A stretch of 64,000 nucleotides of DNA from Heterobilharzia americana (taxonomy: Eukaryota > Platyhelminthes > Trematoda > Strigeidida > Schistosomatidae), in assembly GCA_944470555.2 (NCBI GenBank), contig OX104132.1, positions 7,015,755 through 7,079,754 on the forward strand, written 5' to 3'. A model generated the notes under the pieces. The model saw only the letters and a list, made by a program, of their open reading frames with translations. It made no database searches and was not told where the DNA came from. How positions within the stretch are numbered: position 1 is the first letter of the stretch; every line of letters begins with the position of its first letter. Of the stretch, positions 34,866-45,984 are shown piece by piece. The translations under genes and the position numbers were made by a program.

Positions 34866-35204
34866 ATATTTAAATACGTTTGTACAGAGGTTGATATCAG
34901 TGAAAATAAATTTGTTCTAAATGAAGTCTGTATTCTTTCAATCAGTATGCTTAAATTTGATTGGTTGAATGGCTAATTCATTCACCTGATCCTATGACTC
35001 AACTAATTGGAAATTTAATTGAATGAGTCATCATCTGGCAAAAATAAAATTTACGCTATTTATAGCTATCGATGATACACGTGTGACTCATTCACTACTT
35101 GGCATCAGAATTAGATCAAATTGGTTTGTCCAATATGCATCAAGTTTCCCCTTTAGACCATTAGAACAACAAAGACTAAAAATGTTGCAGTCAGCTTGTA
35201 GCTA
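34866..35204. other. Unassigned sequence
   Basis: A 60-codon frame at 35023-35205 has no recognisable domain. Nothing else is seen. Confidence 0.3.
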
Positions 35205-35480
35205 GCAGGGGGATCCAGCTTAACGCGTGTTTCGACCGGTTTAGGACTCGTCAACTGGATGTATCTGCATCCTTATGAACGTTTTCGCTCTCGCTAAGGC
35301 TCGAAACTAGGACCCATACTTCCAACGCCAAAGCGTTACCCACTAGGCGTTTGAAGATATGGGTACTAGGTTCAAATCTCAGTGAGAATAACAGCACTCA
35401 AAGCGATGCAGGTACATCCAAGTGATAAGTTCCAAATAGGTCGAAGCACGCGTTAAGCTGCATTACCCTGCTAGCCACCT
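35205..35480. repeat. Palindromic SINE family B with hammerheads in both arms
   Basis: Left arm (minus strand): CCAG, TTGACGA, stem II GTCC/GGTC, GAAAC, ACACGCGTT, AAGCTGG. Right arm (plus strand, about 35420-35462): CCAAG, TGATAAG, TTCC, AGGTCGAAGC, ACGCGTTAAGCTG. The outer ends GCTAGCAGGG and CCCTGCTAGC are exact reverse complements. The centre holds a tRNA-like reversed B box and A box (GCGTTACCCACTAGGCG). Both catalytic boxes carry a change, so neither arm is canonical now. Confidence 0.8.
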
Positions 35481-36079
35481 AGCGGATTACAAAATACAAA
35501 ATTCTATTCGTATACTGTTACATTTACATTGAAATCCAGAAACCTTAGTCGGTCATAACTTCAATTAAGAACAACTGGTGAAAAACAGTCACTAAGTTTC
35601 ATCTTAATTCCGTTTCCTGGAATCAGTTCAATGACTGAAGTAATTTATTTGTCGGGAACCGATTGGTTTGAAGCTATTTTTCATCTCTGGTTGACAGCAT
35701 TTCGAGAATTATGTCAATGTTGACTGCAGTGGATATCAGTTTCTTCCCGATTCGAGACATCGTAGCAAATCGAACCTTCAGCCCTACTGCAGAAGACAGA
35801 ATTAGGGGCAGTTAGATCTGTCGATTACCTCTTCACCATTTAGTCGTTAGTTTTAAAGCGGAGTGGTACAAAATTCCCAAAAATTCTATCAATATTTCGC
35901 ATACTGCAATAGGCATCCAGTGTTATCTTGTAGCCTTATTGCACCTAACTGAATTTCTTCACCTGAAACTCTCCTGGAAGTTATAATAATCATGTTTTCA
36001 TTGTTTGATGCACCTAATAAATCAACTGGAGTAGAATTTAATTTGGAGGTTTGTGAGGATCTATTTATCGATTTCAGGT
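35481..36079. other. Unassigned sequence
   Basis: Nothing recognised. Opposite-strand frames at 35889-36092 and 35992-36180 overlap and carry no domain. Confidence 0.3.
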
Positions 36080-36275
36080 TGGTATTCATCATGGCCTGGC
36101 ATCATTTGGGGAACCACTGGAAATCTGGACAACTGTTTCGTCCGACTAGTATGGGACTTCTTGACAGTGTGCATCCATGAGCTCATTGGAGATCAAACCC
36201 ATGACCTTCAGGTCTGACATCCACCATGTTACTACTAACTCACTGGACCGGAATCCAGTGGTCCGTAGTTTTCCC
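36080..36275 (-). repeat. SINE family C, minus orientation
   Basis: The minus strand has a tRNA-like head at about 36275-36190 (reversed B box at 36190-36200), then an altered CTGTCAAG, stem II GTCC/GGAC, GAAAC, ACAGTTGT and C. Stem I partner bases ACTG and CCAG are partly kept. Confidence 0.72.
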
Positions 36276-36824
36276 AGCTCATGATATAGCGCGACTAGCA
36301 ACTAATGCCGTCTTTCAGTAACTTTCATTGCGTCCCAGTTGGTTGGCCCCACCAGTCGCGAATTTCTTGAGAACTTCGGTAATCTCATCTCGGAGAAAGT
36401 CGCTAATGAGCAATATAGAGTAATTCAGTTTCGGGGTTTATGGGGATTTATTTATTTATTGGAATTACATTGTACCACAAGTGTTTGAATTTTACCTTAA
36501 TAGAATAGTAAGTACTTTTCACAACATTTCCCCATAGCGTTTCCCAGTTACCGTGAATAATTCACAATCTATTGCACTGGTAAAGAGTTATGTGCGTATA
36601 CTTTGCATGTTTTTGGTTGGCGACTTTGAATTCTAATTACTTCATTTGTCTACTATCATTCATTCTGTCACAGACATCGGAGACTGACCAACTCTCACAT
36701 GAGTGGACTTCTGAACTGGTTACTCTGTTATTAACAACTTCTGAAACTTGTGCTCTTATGCGAATATAAGATTATTTGTCTTATTCTTATTTTCAGTAAG
36801 TGGATTATCGATTTGGTGACTGAA
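36276..36824. other. Unassigned sequence
   Basis: Nothing recognised. Confidence 0.3.
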
Positions 36825-36965
36825 GGGAAATTAAGATCCGATCTGCAGCTGAGCCTCATAGCTCAGTTGGTGAGGCAATGGGCAGCTAATCTGGAAGTCG
36901 CTGGTTTGAATCTCTCTACAGATCAGATTCTAATTTCACCTTCAGTCACCATCCAGTATCGATAG
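36825..36965 (+). repeat. SINE family A with intact A and B boxes
   Basis: Between inverted arms (GTGACTGAAGGGAAATTA and TAATTTCACCTTCAGTCAC) lies a tRNA-like unit with A box TAGCTCAGTTGGTGAGGC and B box GGTTTGAATCT. It is short, palindromic and well preserved. Confidence 0.75.
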
Positions 36966-38461
36966 GGTGATTTGTCTATTAATATCACATATTTGTAGCT
37001 AACGCCCATATCCTAATGTATTAGCTGACAAATCGATAAGTGAATACTAATTTTGGAATTGATCTACCAGATCATAAATTATACTACATCTGGACCTCCA
37101 GAGGAAAGACAACAAGGGAATGCTTAGGAATAGAAAATAATGATATAAGTGGTCTTAAGAGCTGTGAGAAGTAAGGAAAAGCAGAAAGTAACAAAAAAAG
37201 GTGTAGGATGATGTAATCCTCTAAAGATTTAAACGAAGCCAAAAATTCTATCCACTACAACTTCTGATTATCAATTTTATTGTCGAATAAGTATCAACCA
37301 TAAAGCCGATAGTTCATCCTAGTAATTCAAAATTTCATTGACTGGTGCTGTAACTTGGTTAGATTAGCTCTTGTCTTATTTCAGGTGTTCTTGTTAATGT
37401 TGTCTTCTTTGAGCTGGATGATTTAATTGTGAGGCTCTCGTGATCATTCTAGACATCGTCAGCACAAGTTTCAAAATGATGTTGTTTAGAATAACATTGA
37501 TGGCTATGTATGCAGAGGCCTGAGCAATAACTTTCAGATTCAACCCCCTGATGGTCACTCAGCTTCTTGATGAAAGGAAAAGGCAGTTATCTAACGAAGG
37601 TGTATTAAAATATCAACAAACATATAAAATATACAATGGTTTGTATATATTTACTCTGGCCTTGGGTATTTCGAGGTCTTTCTAAATTTAAATATCCTGT
37701 TGATTTTCATCCCTTCAACCAATCTGATATTTGCATGTTGGTTCACGTGCTTTCTCTAGAAACTTCGAAGTCAGATGATTGGCCTTAATTGGCTTCAGAA
37801 ATATACGGCTTCCTATGTAGACTTTGTCAGTCTTTCTGCACACTAAAACAGAAGTGAAACATTTTAGTGTTGTTCAGAGGTGGGTTCAAGTGTAATGAGC
37901 TGAACGCGCATCTGATATCTAGCCGGTAAGTACTGCTGATTGTCATACGCTGTCTACTTCTACTCATATCAGTCAGTCAGTAATATACATTCATGTGTAA
38001 TCTGTTTGCTAATACTGAGAAATAGTCCCAACGACGCCTATTCTTCATTAAGAAAATTTACTTCGATTCATGGAGATTTTCAGGTATATCCATTTCTTTT
38101 TAAACATCAGAATTCGCTGCTTTACTTTAGAATGTTATTTAACCAACAATAAACCAAAACGATTTTTTCTTGTCACTGCTAAACAATTGTGCAATTATCC
38201 GCAAGAGTGTCTAAATATAGCTTATCTTAAGATCATATAAAAGTACTAGAAGATGAAATCATGTTTGTTTTTGACAAAGGGTAAAAAGAGAGTAAGAAGA
38301 TGCATTTCAGTTTGTGTACTTGTAATCACTATTTTACAAGCAACCAGTAATCAGTTGATTTTTATCCTTGCATAAGAGAATGCCTAGCAACAGAACTTCA
38401 GAACATTCATTACGTTGTTTCTCTTGGATGAACATTGATTTCTAATCGGTAGGAAGCTCTG
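36966..38461. other. Unassigned sequence
   Basis: About 1.5 kb with only short frames (37940-38152, 70 codons, no domain) and no repeat family recognised. Confidence 0.35.
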
Positions 38462-38625
38462 CATCACCTAGGTTTCTATCTTGTTAGGACTCGTCAGCCA
38501 GGCTTATATGCAATCTCGAGGGAACTAATTCCCCACCTGAGACACTTGAACCTGCGCCACCCAGAGTTGGAGTCAGCAGCGTTACCACTAGACTATTTGA
38601 GCGGTAATTGGCCAATACCAGGAAT
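38462..38625 (-). repeat. SINE family D with intact CTGACGA, GAAAC and palindromic octamer
   Basis: Minus strand: CTGACGA at 38497-38491, stem II GTCC to GATA (weak), GAAAC at 38476-38472, octamer ACCTAGGT at 38473-38466, then G. The base after the octamer is G where a cleavable hammerhead needs A, C or U. The tRNA-like head lies at about 38600-38530. Confidence 0.75.
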
Positions 38626-39079
38626 ATGACAAAACAACGCTGGTTATCTCCAACTGAATCCAAGAAGGAGAACCAGTGCTTTATTCAGTTTCTATTCCCA
38701 CACGGTACTGTTGTGATGAAACAGATTGATCTTAAGCGGATTATTTACTTACCAGCATCTATGTCGGAGACTTGAATATGCATCATTCAGTAAGGCGGCC
38801 GGGCGAATTTAGATAAAAGTGAATATTTTCTTAGGCAAGATTGTTTACACCAGAGATCTGAATGATATTTCAGTTTCTACTTTCTCTATCTATTGTTGAG
38901 ACAAACACAGTTCTAGGGAACTATTCATGGCTGCAGATCTGCTTTGTCGTATAAAATGCTTCTTAGAGGGTGGAAGGTAGATACACACTGGGCGTTTATC
39001 GGGGAGTAATCAATATCATACTAACTGAATTGTATCCAGTTGTTTTACAATGAGGTCAACAACGTTGACGATTCCTATT
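38626..39079. other. Unassigned sequence 5' of the PLE hairpin
   Basis: Nothing recognised. Confidence 0.3.
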
Positions 39080-39527
39080 CTTTTAGCCGACACAGCTTAC
39101 CTCTAAGTGAGTTTGTTGGTTTAAATGCCACCCTAATTCCAACCTTGTTGAGAATCCTACGTATGGTTTCTGATGTTCCTTCCTTGTATGGTATCACAAT
39201 AGAGGTGCTGATCTCCTTTCTACTTATGTTGTCACTATTATTTGTATTTGTATTAGTGTTATTATTTTGCTTCTTATGCGTCCGTGTGAACTTCTTAATA
39301 AAATGATGGGATAATTATTAGTTATTAACGCTTCTTTTATGTGTTTCAATTCCTTATTTAAGTCCTTACAATGACTAGTGAGTTTCTCAGCTCTGTTATT
39401 TAGACATTTGACTAAACCCGCTTTAACTGACACTGGATGAGATGACTTGAAGTCTAGATATCTGTTAGAATGTGTTGGTTTTCTGTAGACGGTAGTATCT
39501 AAACCACCATCTATCCTTCGTTTTATT
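39080..39527 (-). mobile_element. Inverted copy of the PLE 5' segment (hairpin left arm)
   Basis: The reverse complement matches 39542-39990 with few substitutions and a one-base indel in the CCCC/CCC run of AATTATCC(C). The minus-strand frame (39224-39541) therefore repeats the protein of the right arm (RRIDGGLDTTVYRKPTHSNR) and shifts frame after the indel. A 14-base spacer (39528-39541) separates the arms. Confidence 0.92.
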
Positions 39528-39542
39528 CTGCAATCCAACAAA

Positions 39543-40442
39543 ATAAAACGAAGGATAGATGGTGGTTTAGATACTACCGTCTACAGAAAACCAACACATT
39601 CTAACAGGTATCTAGACTTCAAGTCATCTCATCCAGTGTCAGTTAAAGCGGGTTTAGTCAAATGTCTAAATAACAGAGCTGAGAAACTCACTAGTCATTG
39701 TAAGGACTTAAATAAGGAATTGAAACACATAAAAGAAGCGTTAATAACTAATAATTATCCCCATCATTTTATTAAGAAATTCACACGGACGCATAAGAAG
39801 CAAAATAATAACACTAATACAAATACAAATAATAGTGACAACATAAGTAGAAAGGAGATCAGCACCTCTATTGTGATACCATACAAGGAAGGAACATCAG
39901 AAACCATACGTAGGATTCTCAACAAGGTTGGAATTAGGGTGGCATTTAAACCAACAAACTCACTTAGAGGTAAGCTGTGTCGGCTAAAAGATCCGATAGA
40001 ACCAATTAAGCAAAATAATATAATCTACCAAATTCCATGTAATGACTGTGAAGTCAAATACATAGGTCAAACTAGCCGGTCGGGGTCAGTTAGATTAACA
40101 GAACATAGGAATTTAGCTAAACATAGAACGACAGACCCCAATAAGATCAATAACCTAGAAAAACACTCAGCCATTGCATTACATTCATTAACACACAACC
40201 ACACAATAGGATGGGACAAAACCACTGTACTTAAGTCTAATATAGCTAGGTGGAGAGAGAGATTAATTACTGAATCTTTGTTCATCGAATTCACACCCAA
40301 CACATGTAATAGGAATGACGCAACACCTATACCAGAGATATGGAAAACTTTACTACCAATCAAAAAACAAAAAAACAAAGAGAGATCAGGTGACAGGACT
40401 ATAAAATCAGATGTCGAAAGAAGTGTGATTACATTGATATGA
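39543..40442 (+). CDS. PLE C-terminal frame: connector plus GIY-YIG-type nuclease
   Basis: This is a partial protein with no start codon of its own in context. The first ATG-like starts are internal (GTG at 39636), so the frame is a remnant of a longer polyprotein. Residues 1-31 carry the YRKPTHSNRYLDFKSSHP block that precedes the nuclease in PLEs. A low-complexity Asn/Thr stretch follows at about residues 85-100. The nuclease motif IYQIPCNDC..KYIGQTSR lies at about residues 160-180, with a Cys pair and the YIGQT signature, then a conserved Arg (RLTEHR) at about 185-190. The nuclease would cut target DNA to prime reverse transcription. No frameshift is seen. Confidence 0.75.
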   Translation: MKRRIDGGLDTTVYRKPTHSNRYLDFKSSHPVSVKAGLVKCLNNRAEKLTSHCKDLNKELKHIKEALITNNYPHHFIKKFTRTHKKQNNNTNTNTNNSDNISRKEISTSIVIPYKEGTSETIRRILNKVGIRVAFKPTNSLRGKLCRLKDPIEPIKQNNIIYQIPCNDCEVKYIGQTSRSGSVRLTEHRNLAKHRTTDPNKINNLEKHSAIALHSLTHNHTIGWDKTTVLKSNIARWRERLITESLFIEFTPNTCNRNDATPIPEIWKTLLPIKKQKNKERSGDRTIKSDVERSVITLI

Positions 40443-40482
40443 TTATGAGCAATAATTTATGCTCGAAACGTAATCAAGTAAA
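40440..40482 (+). promoter_or_regulatory. Stem-loop at PLE 3' end, hammerhead-like
   Basis: After the stop codon, ATGAGC and GCTC flank AATAATTTAT to form a stem (GAGC 40447-40450, GCTC 40461-40464), directly followed by GAAAC and GTAATC. This is the order stem II, GAAA, short helix III, H17 seen in hammerheads reported for PLEs. The CUGANGA side (TTATGA) does not match, so only the architecture is suggested. Confidence 0.35.
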
Positions 40483-40639
40483 TAATACTGTATCACTGTG
40501 CGCTTTATATCAAATAAACAAATCTAATATGAGTCTAGCATGCAGTTAACTACACACTGGTAGAGTTATAGAGCGACTCTAAATACCACTCTCAAAATGT
40601 TTATAAGTGATGACAAGTGACCAAAAGGCGTAGTAATAA

Positions 40640-40745
40640 ACATTGCATACTGCTGAGGTGTCCCACAGTAGGACGAAACAGTTGTTCATTACTTCCAGGT
40701 TTTCAGTGTTTCTCCGATTGATACCAGTCCATGATGAATACCAAC
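40640..40745 (+). repeat. SINE family C with nearly intact hammerhead
   Basis: CTGAGGT at 40653-40659 (one base from CUGANGA), stem II GTCC/GGAC with loop CACAGTA, GAAAC at 40675-40679, ACAGTTGT as helix III, then T. Stem I partners are weak. The tail GATTGATACCAGTCCATGAT follows. Confidence 0.72.
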
Positions 40746-41274
40746 CTGAAAGTTAACTAAACTTTTATGATTTAAAAATGCAAGGTTGTTTAGATTAGTG
40801 AGTATTGCTCAAGATATCATAGAAATTAAGTAAAGATGATAAAATTTCAATAACGAGTTAAGTAACAAAAAAATGCTTCATAAATGAATTGCTATCAGGG
40901 TGAGCATAGAAACAAGGAATAGTTGGCAATATGATAAAAATGAATAGAATGAGAGTTAGAACGAGGGGGCTATGGGTGAGAACCTTTGGAAACGCTAAAA
41001 AGTAAGACCATGAAAGCAGCATATGTTGAACAAGTTTCATTTATGTGTAAATCTGCGACTTTTCTGTTTAAATCGCTAAAGCATCAGCAATACAAATGAG
41101 AAGGACGCGGGCTGACTTTATCAATTTTCTTTTTACTTCACAAATAACTTTGAAACATAAAGTGGTTTTTGAGATTGAATAAACAATGTCGAAATCTCAC
41201 TTGCTACGGATCCGATGGTACCTATTTTTAGCAACGCAGGAAAGTGTTCTTGAATTGTTTTGGACAGGGCCAAT
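40746..41274. other. Unassigned sequence
   Basis: Nothing recognised beyond short frames. Confidence 0.3.
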
Positions 41275-41900
41275 GTCGAACGACCGATTTGTTCAGCGCC
41301 ACAGCAACAGGTGAACTAATACACATATATGGGTGGCAAGATGCAGGATCTTATCTCTCAAGCTTTTGCTAAGCAAAGGGCGATTAGAGAACACCTCTCT
41401 GAGAGTTGTGGCAGAGAAGGTTCTCTTCAGGGAGGTTGAAATCCTTCTCTTCAGGATGTTAGTAATTAAATCACCTTTGAAGTCAAGATGCATAAATACC
41501 ACCTTTTTCCGTAAGGAGATTGAGTTATATTTTTTCGGTTACAGTTTGGTGTTTTATCCAAAAAATAAACAAATGAGATGATCATCGTGATCATGAATAA
41601 TCCTTACCACTAATCTATTCCGAAACAGTTTTCGTGTCACGTTCACATAAGCTAAACGACTATTGGAAAATATAGCGAATTCATTGAATGCTTCTTCCTT
41701 TTACAGACCCTTCAGCACACTGTACTCATGGTCCTTTGATAGAACCAAGCCAAAGAATACCTGGTCTCACAGTCAGGCCATTACAATGACGCTACTAATT
41801 CAAAATCCATTGTTCTTATCCCATGCCCTGATGACAATCTATTGTCATTCGTGGGCATCGATTACTAAGGGCTGCCGACCCAATCTCACATACAGCGTTG
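41275..41900 (-). mobile_element. Penelope-like element (group C), decayed C-terminal fragment
   Basis: Minus frame 41502-41293 reads MHLDFKGDLITNILKRRIST and LREVFSNRPLLSKSL, then HICVLVHLLLW. This parallels LNLKFKGDNPADILRKRLSR and VYTSI*LLLW in the copy at 51300-52120. Upstream broken frames (to about 41900) carry less clear homology. No active site is visible. Confidence 0.6.
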
Positions 41901-42384
41901 TGACTGTGCACTGACAAGTGGTCTCAAACAATAAAGAAATAGCTGGACCAAGTTCCTTAGTTTTATTGGAACCCTTGGTGGCACTGGTACAAAAGGAAAG
42001 TTGCTTTAAAGTCAAGCAGTTCCGCACAAAACATATAAATGAAGATAGTTACAATTATCGTTACTCAACTTCGTTTTCATATCATCCTTCACCTTTTCTA
42101 CAAATATGCGGCGACCTCCTCAAACCACCGAATTTTGTTACATCAGTGCACTTCCTTTCAACTTGTTTTAATCATTAAAATGTATCTTCAAATCGTTTAA
42201 TTTACTCTCGGGGATTTTTAAAATATTTTCAACTATCCATTTAGCAAGTTAACAATAAAATAAAGAAACAAAACTCCACGAGGGATAGGAACGAACTTCT
42301 CACCACATAACTACACATCATACTACCACTTCCGAAATACTAAGCTGAAACTGAATCCTCCGCTACCAGTACTGTTTCTCTTAA
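41901..42384. other. Unassigned sequence
   Basis: Nothing recognised. Confidence 0.3.
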
Positions 42385-42672
42385 AGTTGAAATCATTTGG
42401 AAAACCACTGGAAACCTGGAGCACTGGGCAGTTGTTTCCTTCTAGTATGCGACTCCTCAGTAGTGCGTAATCACAACCTTCTCACGGGACCAAACTCAGA
42501 ACCATCAGGTCTCACAGCGAAAGCGTTAACCACTCAGTCACTGGAACCCTAGTGTGGTTGTGTTTGTGTACTGTTGGAGAGTCCTATCCTAGGACGAAAC
42601 AAATTTTCAGTGCTCCCAGGAGTCTTCTTCAATGGTTCTCCAACTACTGTCAGTTTGAGATGAATACTACTT
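42385..42672. repeat. Palindromic SINE family C with hammerheads in both arms
   Basis: Left arm on the minus strand (42466-42421): GCACTA, CTGAGGA intact, GTCGCATACTAGAAG as decayed stem II, GAAAC, ACAACTGC, C, CAGTGC. Right arm on the plus strand (42568-42615): a changed CUGANGA, stem II GTCC/GGAC, GAAAC, ACAAATTT, CAGTGC. Between them is a tRNA-like centre (reversed B box at about 42500, A box-like GCGTTAACCACTCAGTC). Stem I GCACT/AGTGC can pair in the left arm. Confidence 0.8.
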
Positions 42673-43369
42673 TAAAAGAAACAGTCCTGTTGAGATTGCT
42701 AAGATGATGAGGAAAACAGAAACAAAGCAACATAGTTGATGAGCAGACTGTTGCACAGTTTTTTAAGTCTAGCTCTGGTTTATTGGCTCGAATATTTAAT
42801 ATTCAACTCCTGAGGTAAACTACTTTCAGCCCTTACAATTCTCAATGAATTGACGTTTACCACTCATTAATGACTTGTTTTTAGGTGAATTTTTGTAAAG
42901 TTGACCTCTCATGATATCGTGGTTGAACAGTGAACATCTACCCACTTTTCCAGGTTCTTATTGGTTCTTTAATAGACTTCAATTCCTTATCGGAAAATTA
43001 CTTTGTTCAATCAGTTATTCAAAGGTTTTACCATAATTACTAAATTTTCTTTTTTATCAGAAGGATTTTTACAAGAAAACGAATAATAAACATTATTCGA
43101 TTACTTACAACCCTAGAAATGATAACAAATTAGCGTACAATAAGACTAGACACTAAACAAAAAACACGCTTTGAATGTTTTAAATCTCATCTCTTAGATG
43201 AATATGAAAACACGTACACATATCCACAATGTATCTGAATGAAAGCTACTGACAGATTTATTCTTCTATAAACTTGAATTAGAAGGAAGTGATAAGTGTA
43301 GTACCTTGTATTTTCACTGAGTTTGTTCGATTCAAATGCTACGCTATGAGATGCAACAGTTCTGACAGA
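42673..43369. other. Unassigned sequence
   Basis: Nothing recognised; AT-rich with short frames. Confidence 0.3.
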
Positions 43370-43535
43370 TGTTTATTGGATACAGGCTTGGAACTAGGTT
43401 TTGTTAGCAAGGCTCATCTGCCACCTCTACTTAAGTGATATCTTACCTGGGACTCGAACCTGCGTCACCCAGTGTTGCAGTCACAGACGTTACCATTGAG
43501 TTATTCGGATCTCGACCGACCTCCTTTTTGTCCGG
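43370..43535 (-). repeat. SINE family D
   Basis: The minus strand tRNA-like head has a B box GGTTCGAGTCCCAGG and a clear A box at about 43510-43480. A decayed hammerhead lies at about 43425-43385 (CAGATGAG, loop, AAAACCTAG). Confidence 0.65.
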
Positions 43536-44069
43536 TATTTCCCTTTATAGCCTGGAAAACAACAGTCTAATAATCGCCTTCATTATGCTGAATGTTACAC
43601 CACAACTTATGCCAGTCAAAGGCTTCGTTGACAACAGTTTCTCTTTTTAAGAGCACTTATCAGTCAAGCTATATCAAGGGATTGATGCTTTCATCCTTCA
43701 TAGGCTACCAGTGTGACGTTGAGCAGAAAACGAACAGTTAATCTTCATTATCCTTCATTGTTTCTTAAGGCAATCTAGTCGGATATTTATTCATAGTATA
43801 GGTTATATTCACTCTAGGATTCTCCACTGAAACTACTAACTTCTATACAAAGAACTTGTGGATACCTCCTTTCAGTAATTACCAGAAAAATAGATTCTTA
43901 TCTGTTATGAACACTATCTAAGTATTTGTGACAACAAGTGACTTGCATCGTAAGCTAAGCTCAGTTCAGAATATTCACCTTGTCTCCCAACAGTGACCTA
44001 AAAATAAAAGGGGAGTAAATGAGATACTCAATGTATTTTTAAACAGTTTGCGACAGTCAACTTGGTTGT
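43536..44069. other. Unassigned sequence
   Basis: Nothing recognised. Confidence 0.3.
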
Positions 44070-44265
44070 CGTTAGCAGTGGGTTCCAGTTTGACGCACAT
44101 TGCTTCCTATTTGGGACTCGTCAGTTAGGTTTTCCTGTACCCCAGTGAATGGTGGTGCTCCCACTGTCACACTAACATCATACCCATCGCTTACAAACTC
44201 CAGTGCGTTATCCACTAGGCCACTGAGGCGTGAAACGTGCAACTTGGATTCCACTACTAGCTGCA
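44070..44265 (-). repeat. SINE family B with intact CTGACGA
   Basis: Minus strand: tRNA-like A box TGGCCTAGTGGATAACGC at about 44223-44206, then CTGACGA (44124-44118), GTCC/AGGA stem II with loop CAAAT, GCAA in place of GAAA, TGTGCGTC and AAACTGG. This is the Sm-alpha arrangement with one changed catalytic base. Confidence 0.75.
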
Positions 44266-45984
44266 ACCAAGTCAATTATAACAATATATATTCAGGCAAT
44301 ATCGAAGCATCAACGAAGGAGCACGTGTGCCAACGGAGGTCGAACAATTCGATGAAGCTTAACGACGGAGAATGACAAGAATCAACAACTGATAATTTGT
44401 AATAAGTTTCACGAATAACTGGTAACTCAACTAGTAACCATGCACTTCCTATGTGAATTCAGTGATCAACAAAAGGAATAAAAGTTAAATTTCAAATTTC
44501 ATTTTTACTAGTTATTCTTCTGAATATTCTCATTGGATTCTCTTTCAAGTGTATGTGAACTCTAGAGGCGTCTGAGATTTGCCACTGTCTGTCTGCTTCT
44601 GTTTTACTCCAATTTTCGACCAAGCAGCAAGTTCCAGAACTGATCTCGTCTTATAGGGATATTATTTTCCAAAACTTTGATGAATCGTTCTCTCTGCCTA
44701 AGCGAAAACGTATAATCAACGCTCCCACATGAAAACGAACACTTGTTAGGATATTCTGTTCACATTCTTTCAAAATGATCACTATCATGCTTCAGAGCAT
44801 TAGCATTCACTGGTTAATCGATTAGTTGAAAGTATTCATCTGCCCGTGCGCAAACATCTGTGGGATGCATCTCGTTGAGTCTCCACAAACATAAAGACCT
44901 AAATGCAGCTCACTTTTCAGAGTGAACAGCTCCCCAGGCTAAATTTACCACATGATTAAGGCTAACGATAAAGGCATTCTGGACCTAATATCCCCAGCCT
45001 TTTCAAGGTGCGCTTACACTTGTATCAAAATGGATTGCTTCACCCACACTGATTGTCGGAATTAGGAGGCTGGATTCCTTTACCTTTTAGCTGCTCTGTT
45101 CCCAGCCTGCTGGGAGGAATCCTAGCGGTCAACTAGTCTATCCACGCTAGTGACAATGTGGGTATGGATGTAGTCAGTCTCGATTACCACTAAGTCAACT
45201 TTGACGGTGCGTTGTTTGATATCCAGCATGGCCACGTGAAAGTCACCGTCTTAAATTAATTAGGCTTGGTCTATAACCACCGGTGTATATACCACCTCCG
45301 GTTTTAAAGGTAAGAAGTTCAAACCCAGAACCATCTAGCCGTGACAGGTGGGGTTTGTTCACGCTTACACCCTGGCACGTAGCTAAGAAGTAGATTTATG
45401 CTACCTTAAGAAGGTCATAGTTACCCCGTGTTATTGGTCACTACCTGTCTGCTATAACTCAAGCCTAGTCAGTGACAAATAGTACATCTATTATACCTTA
45501 CCTCAGCAGTAATTGAATGATGAATTACTCGCCGTTGAACCTGGTGAGCTAAGGCTAGAAATCTGAGCAAGTACCAAGCTGTGTGTTCTTACTCATTGAG
45601 AAAGATTCCTTAACTAAGTTGAGGTATTGATCCAGAGTCCCCTTATCTTCAGCCATTCTTCATATAAAATCACTGAATAAGGATAATCTTTCTTAAAATG
45701 AATCCATTTCTGTAATCATGGTTGCTTAAGTGGAATCGATTGATTAGGAAGTCGTTATTTGAGTAGGGCTGACTTTTACAAGGATAGTTAGTAGGTGGGT
45801 GTGAGTAAGATGTTATAAAACTTGTAATCTAATTAAAACCATAGTAATAATATATTTAATTTATTCCGAACCATGAGTTGATTTGCAGTACAGAATTCTC
45901 AGCATGTTGTATTGCATAAGTTTACTCATCGTACAATATGAGATATATTTATAATGAATAACAGAATTGTTGAGATGTTTTACG
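44266..45984. other. Unassigned repeat-like region
   Basis: About 1.7 kb. 44900-45430 has GC-richer, processed-looking sequence with CCACCTCCGG and ACACCCTGGCACG blocks, probably an unclassified old repeat or element UTR. No coding motif is recognised. Confidence 0.35.

Larger units (their letters stand above)
39542..40522 (+). mobile_element. Penelope-like element (group A), 3' half with open C-terminal frame
   Basis: The frame is open from 39543 to the stop at 40442 (300 codons). It contains RIDGGLDTTVYRKPTHSNRY at the start, then IYQIPCNDCEVKYIGQTSRS near 40022-40080 and RLTEHRNLAKHR, the GIY-YIG nuclease block used by PLEs. The region after it is rich in Lys and Arg. The 3' UTR ends with TATCACTGTGCGCTTTATAT and CAAATAAACA, shared with 10100-10140. 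The RT core is not present in this copy, so it is 5'-truncated, but the nuclease half is not visibly broken. It is the least decayed coding sequence of any PLE in the window. Confidence 0.9.

Noticed and set aside
39224..39541. Separate minus-strand gene
   Set aside because: It is the inverted arm of the PLE hairpin; its protein repeats the + strand frame and shifts after an indel.
40067..40378. Minus-strand 103-codon frame
   Set aside because: It is antisense to the PLE nuclease frame.
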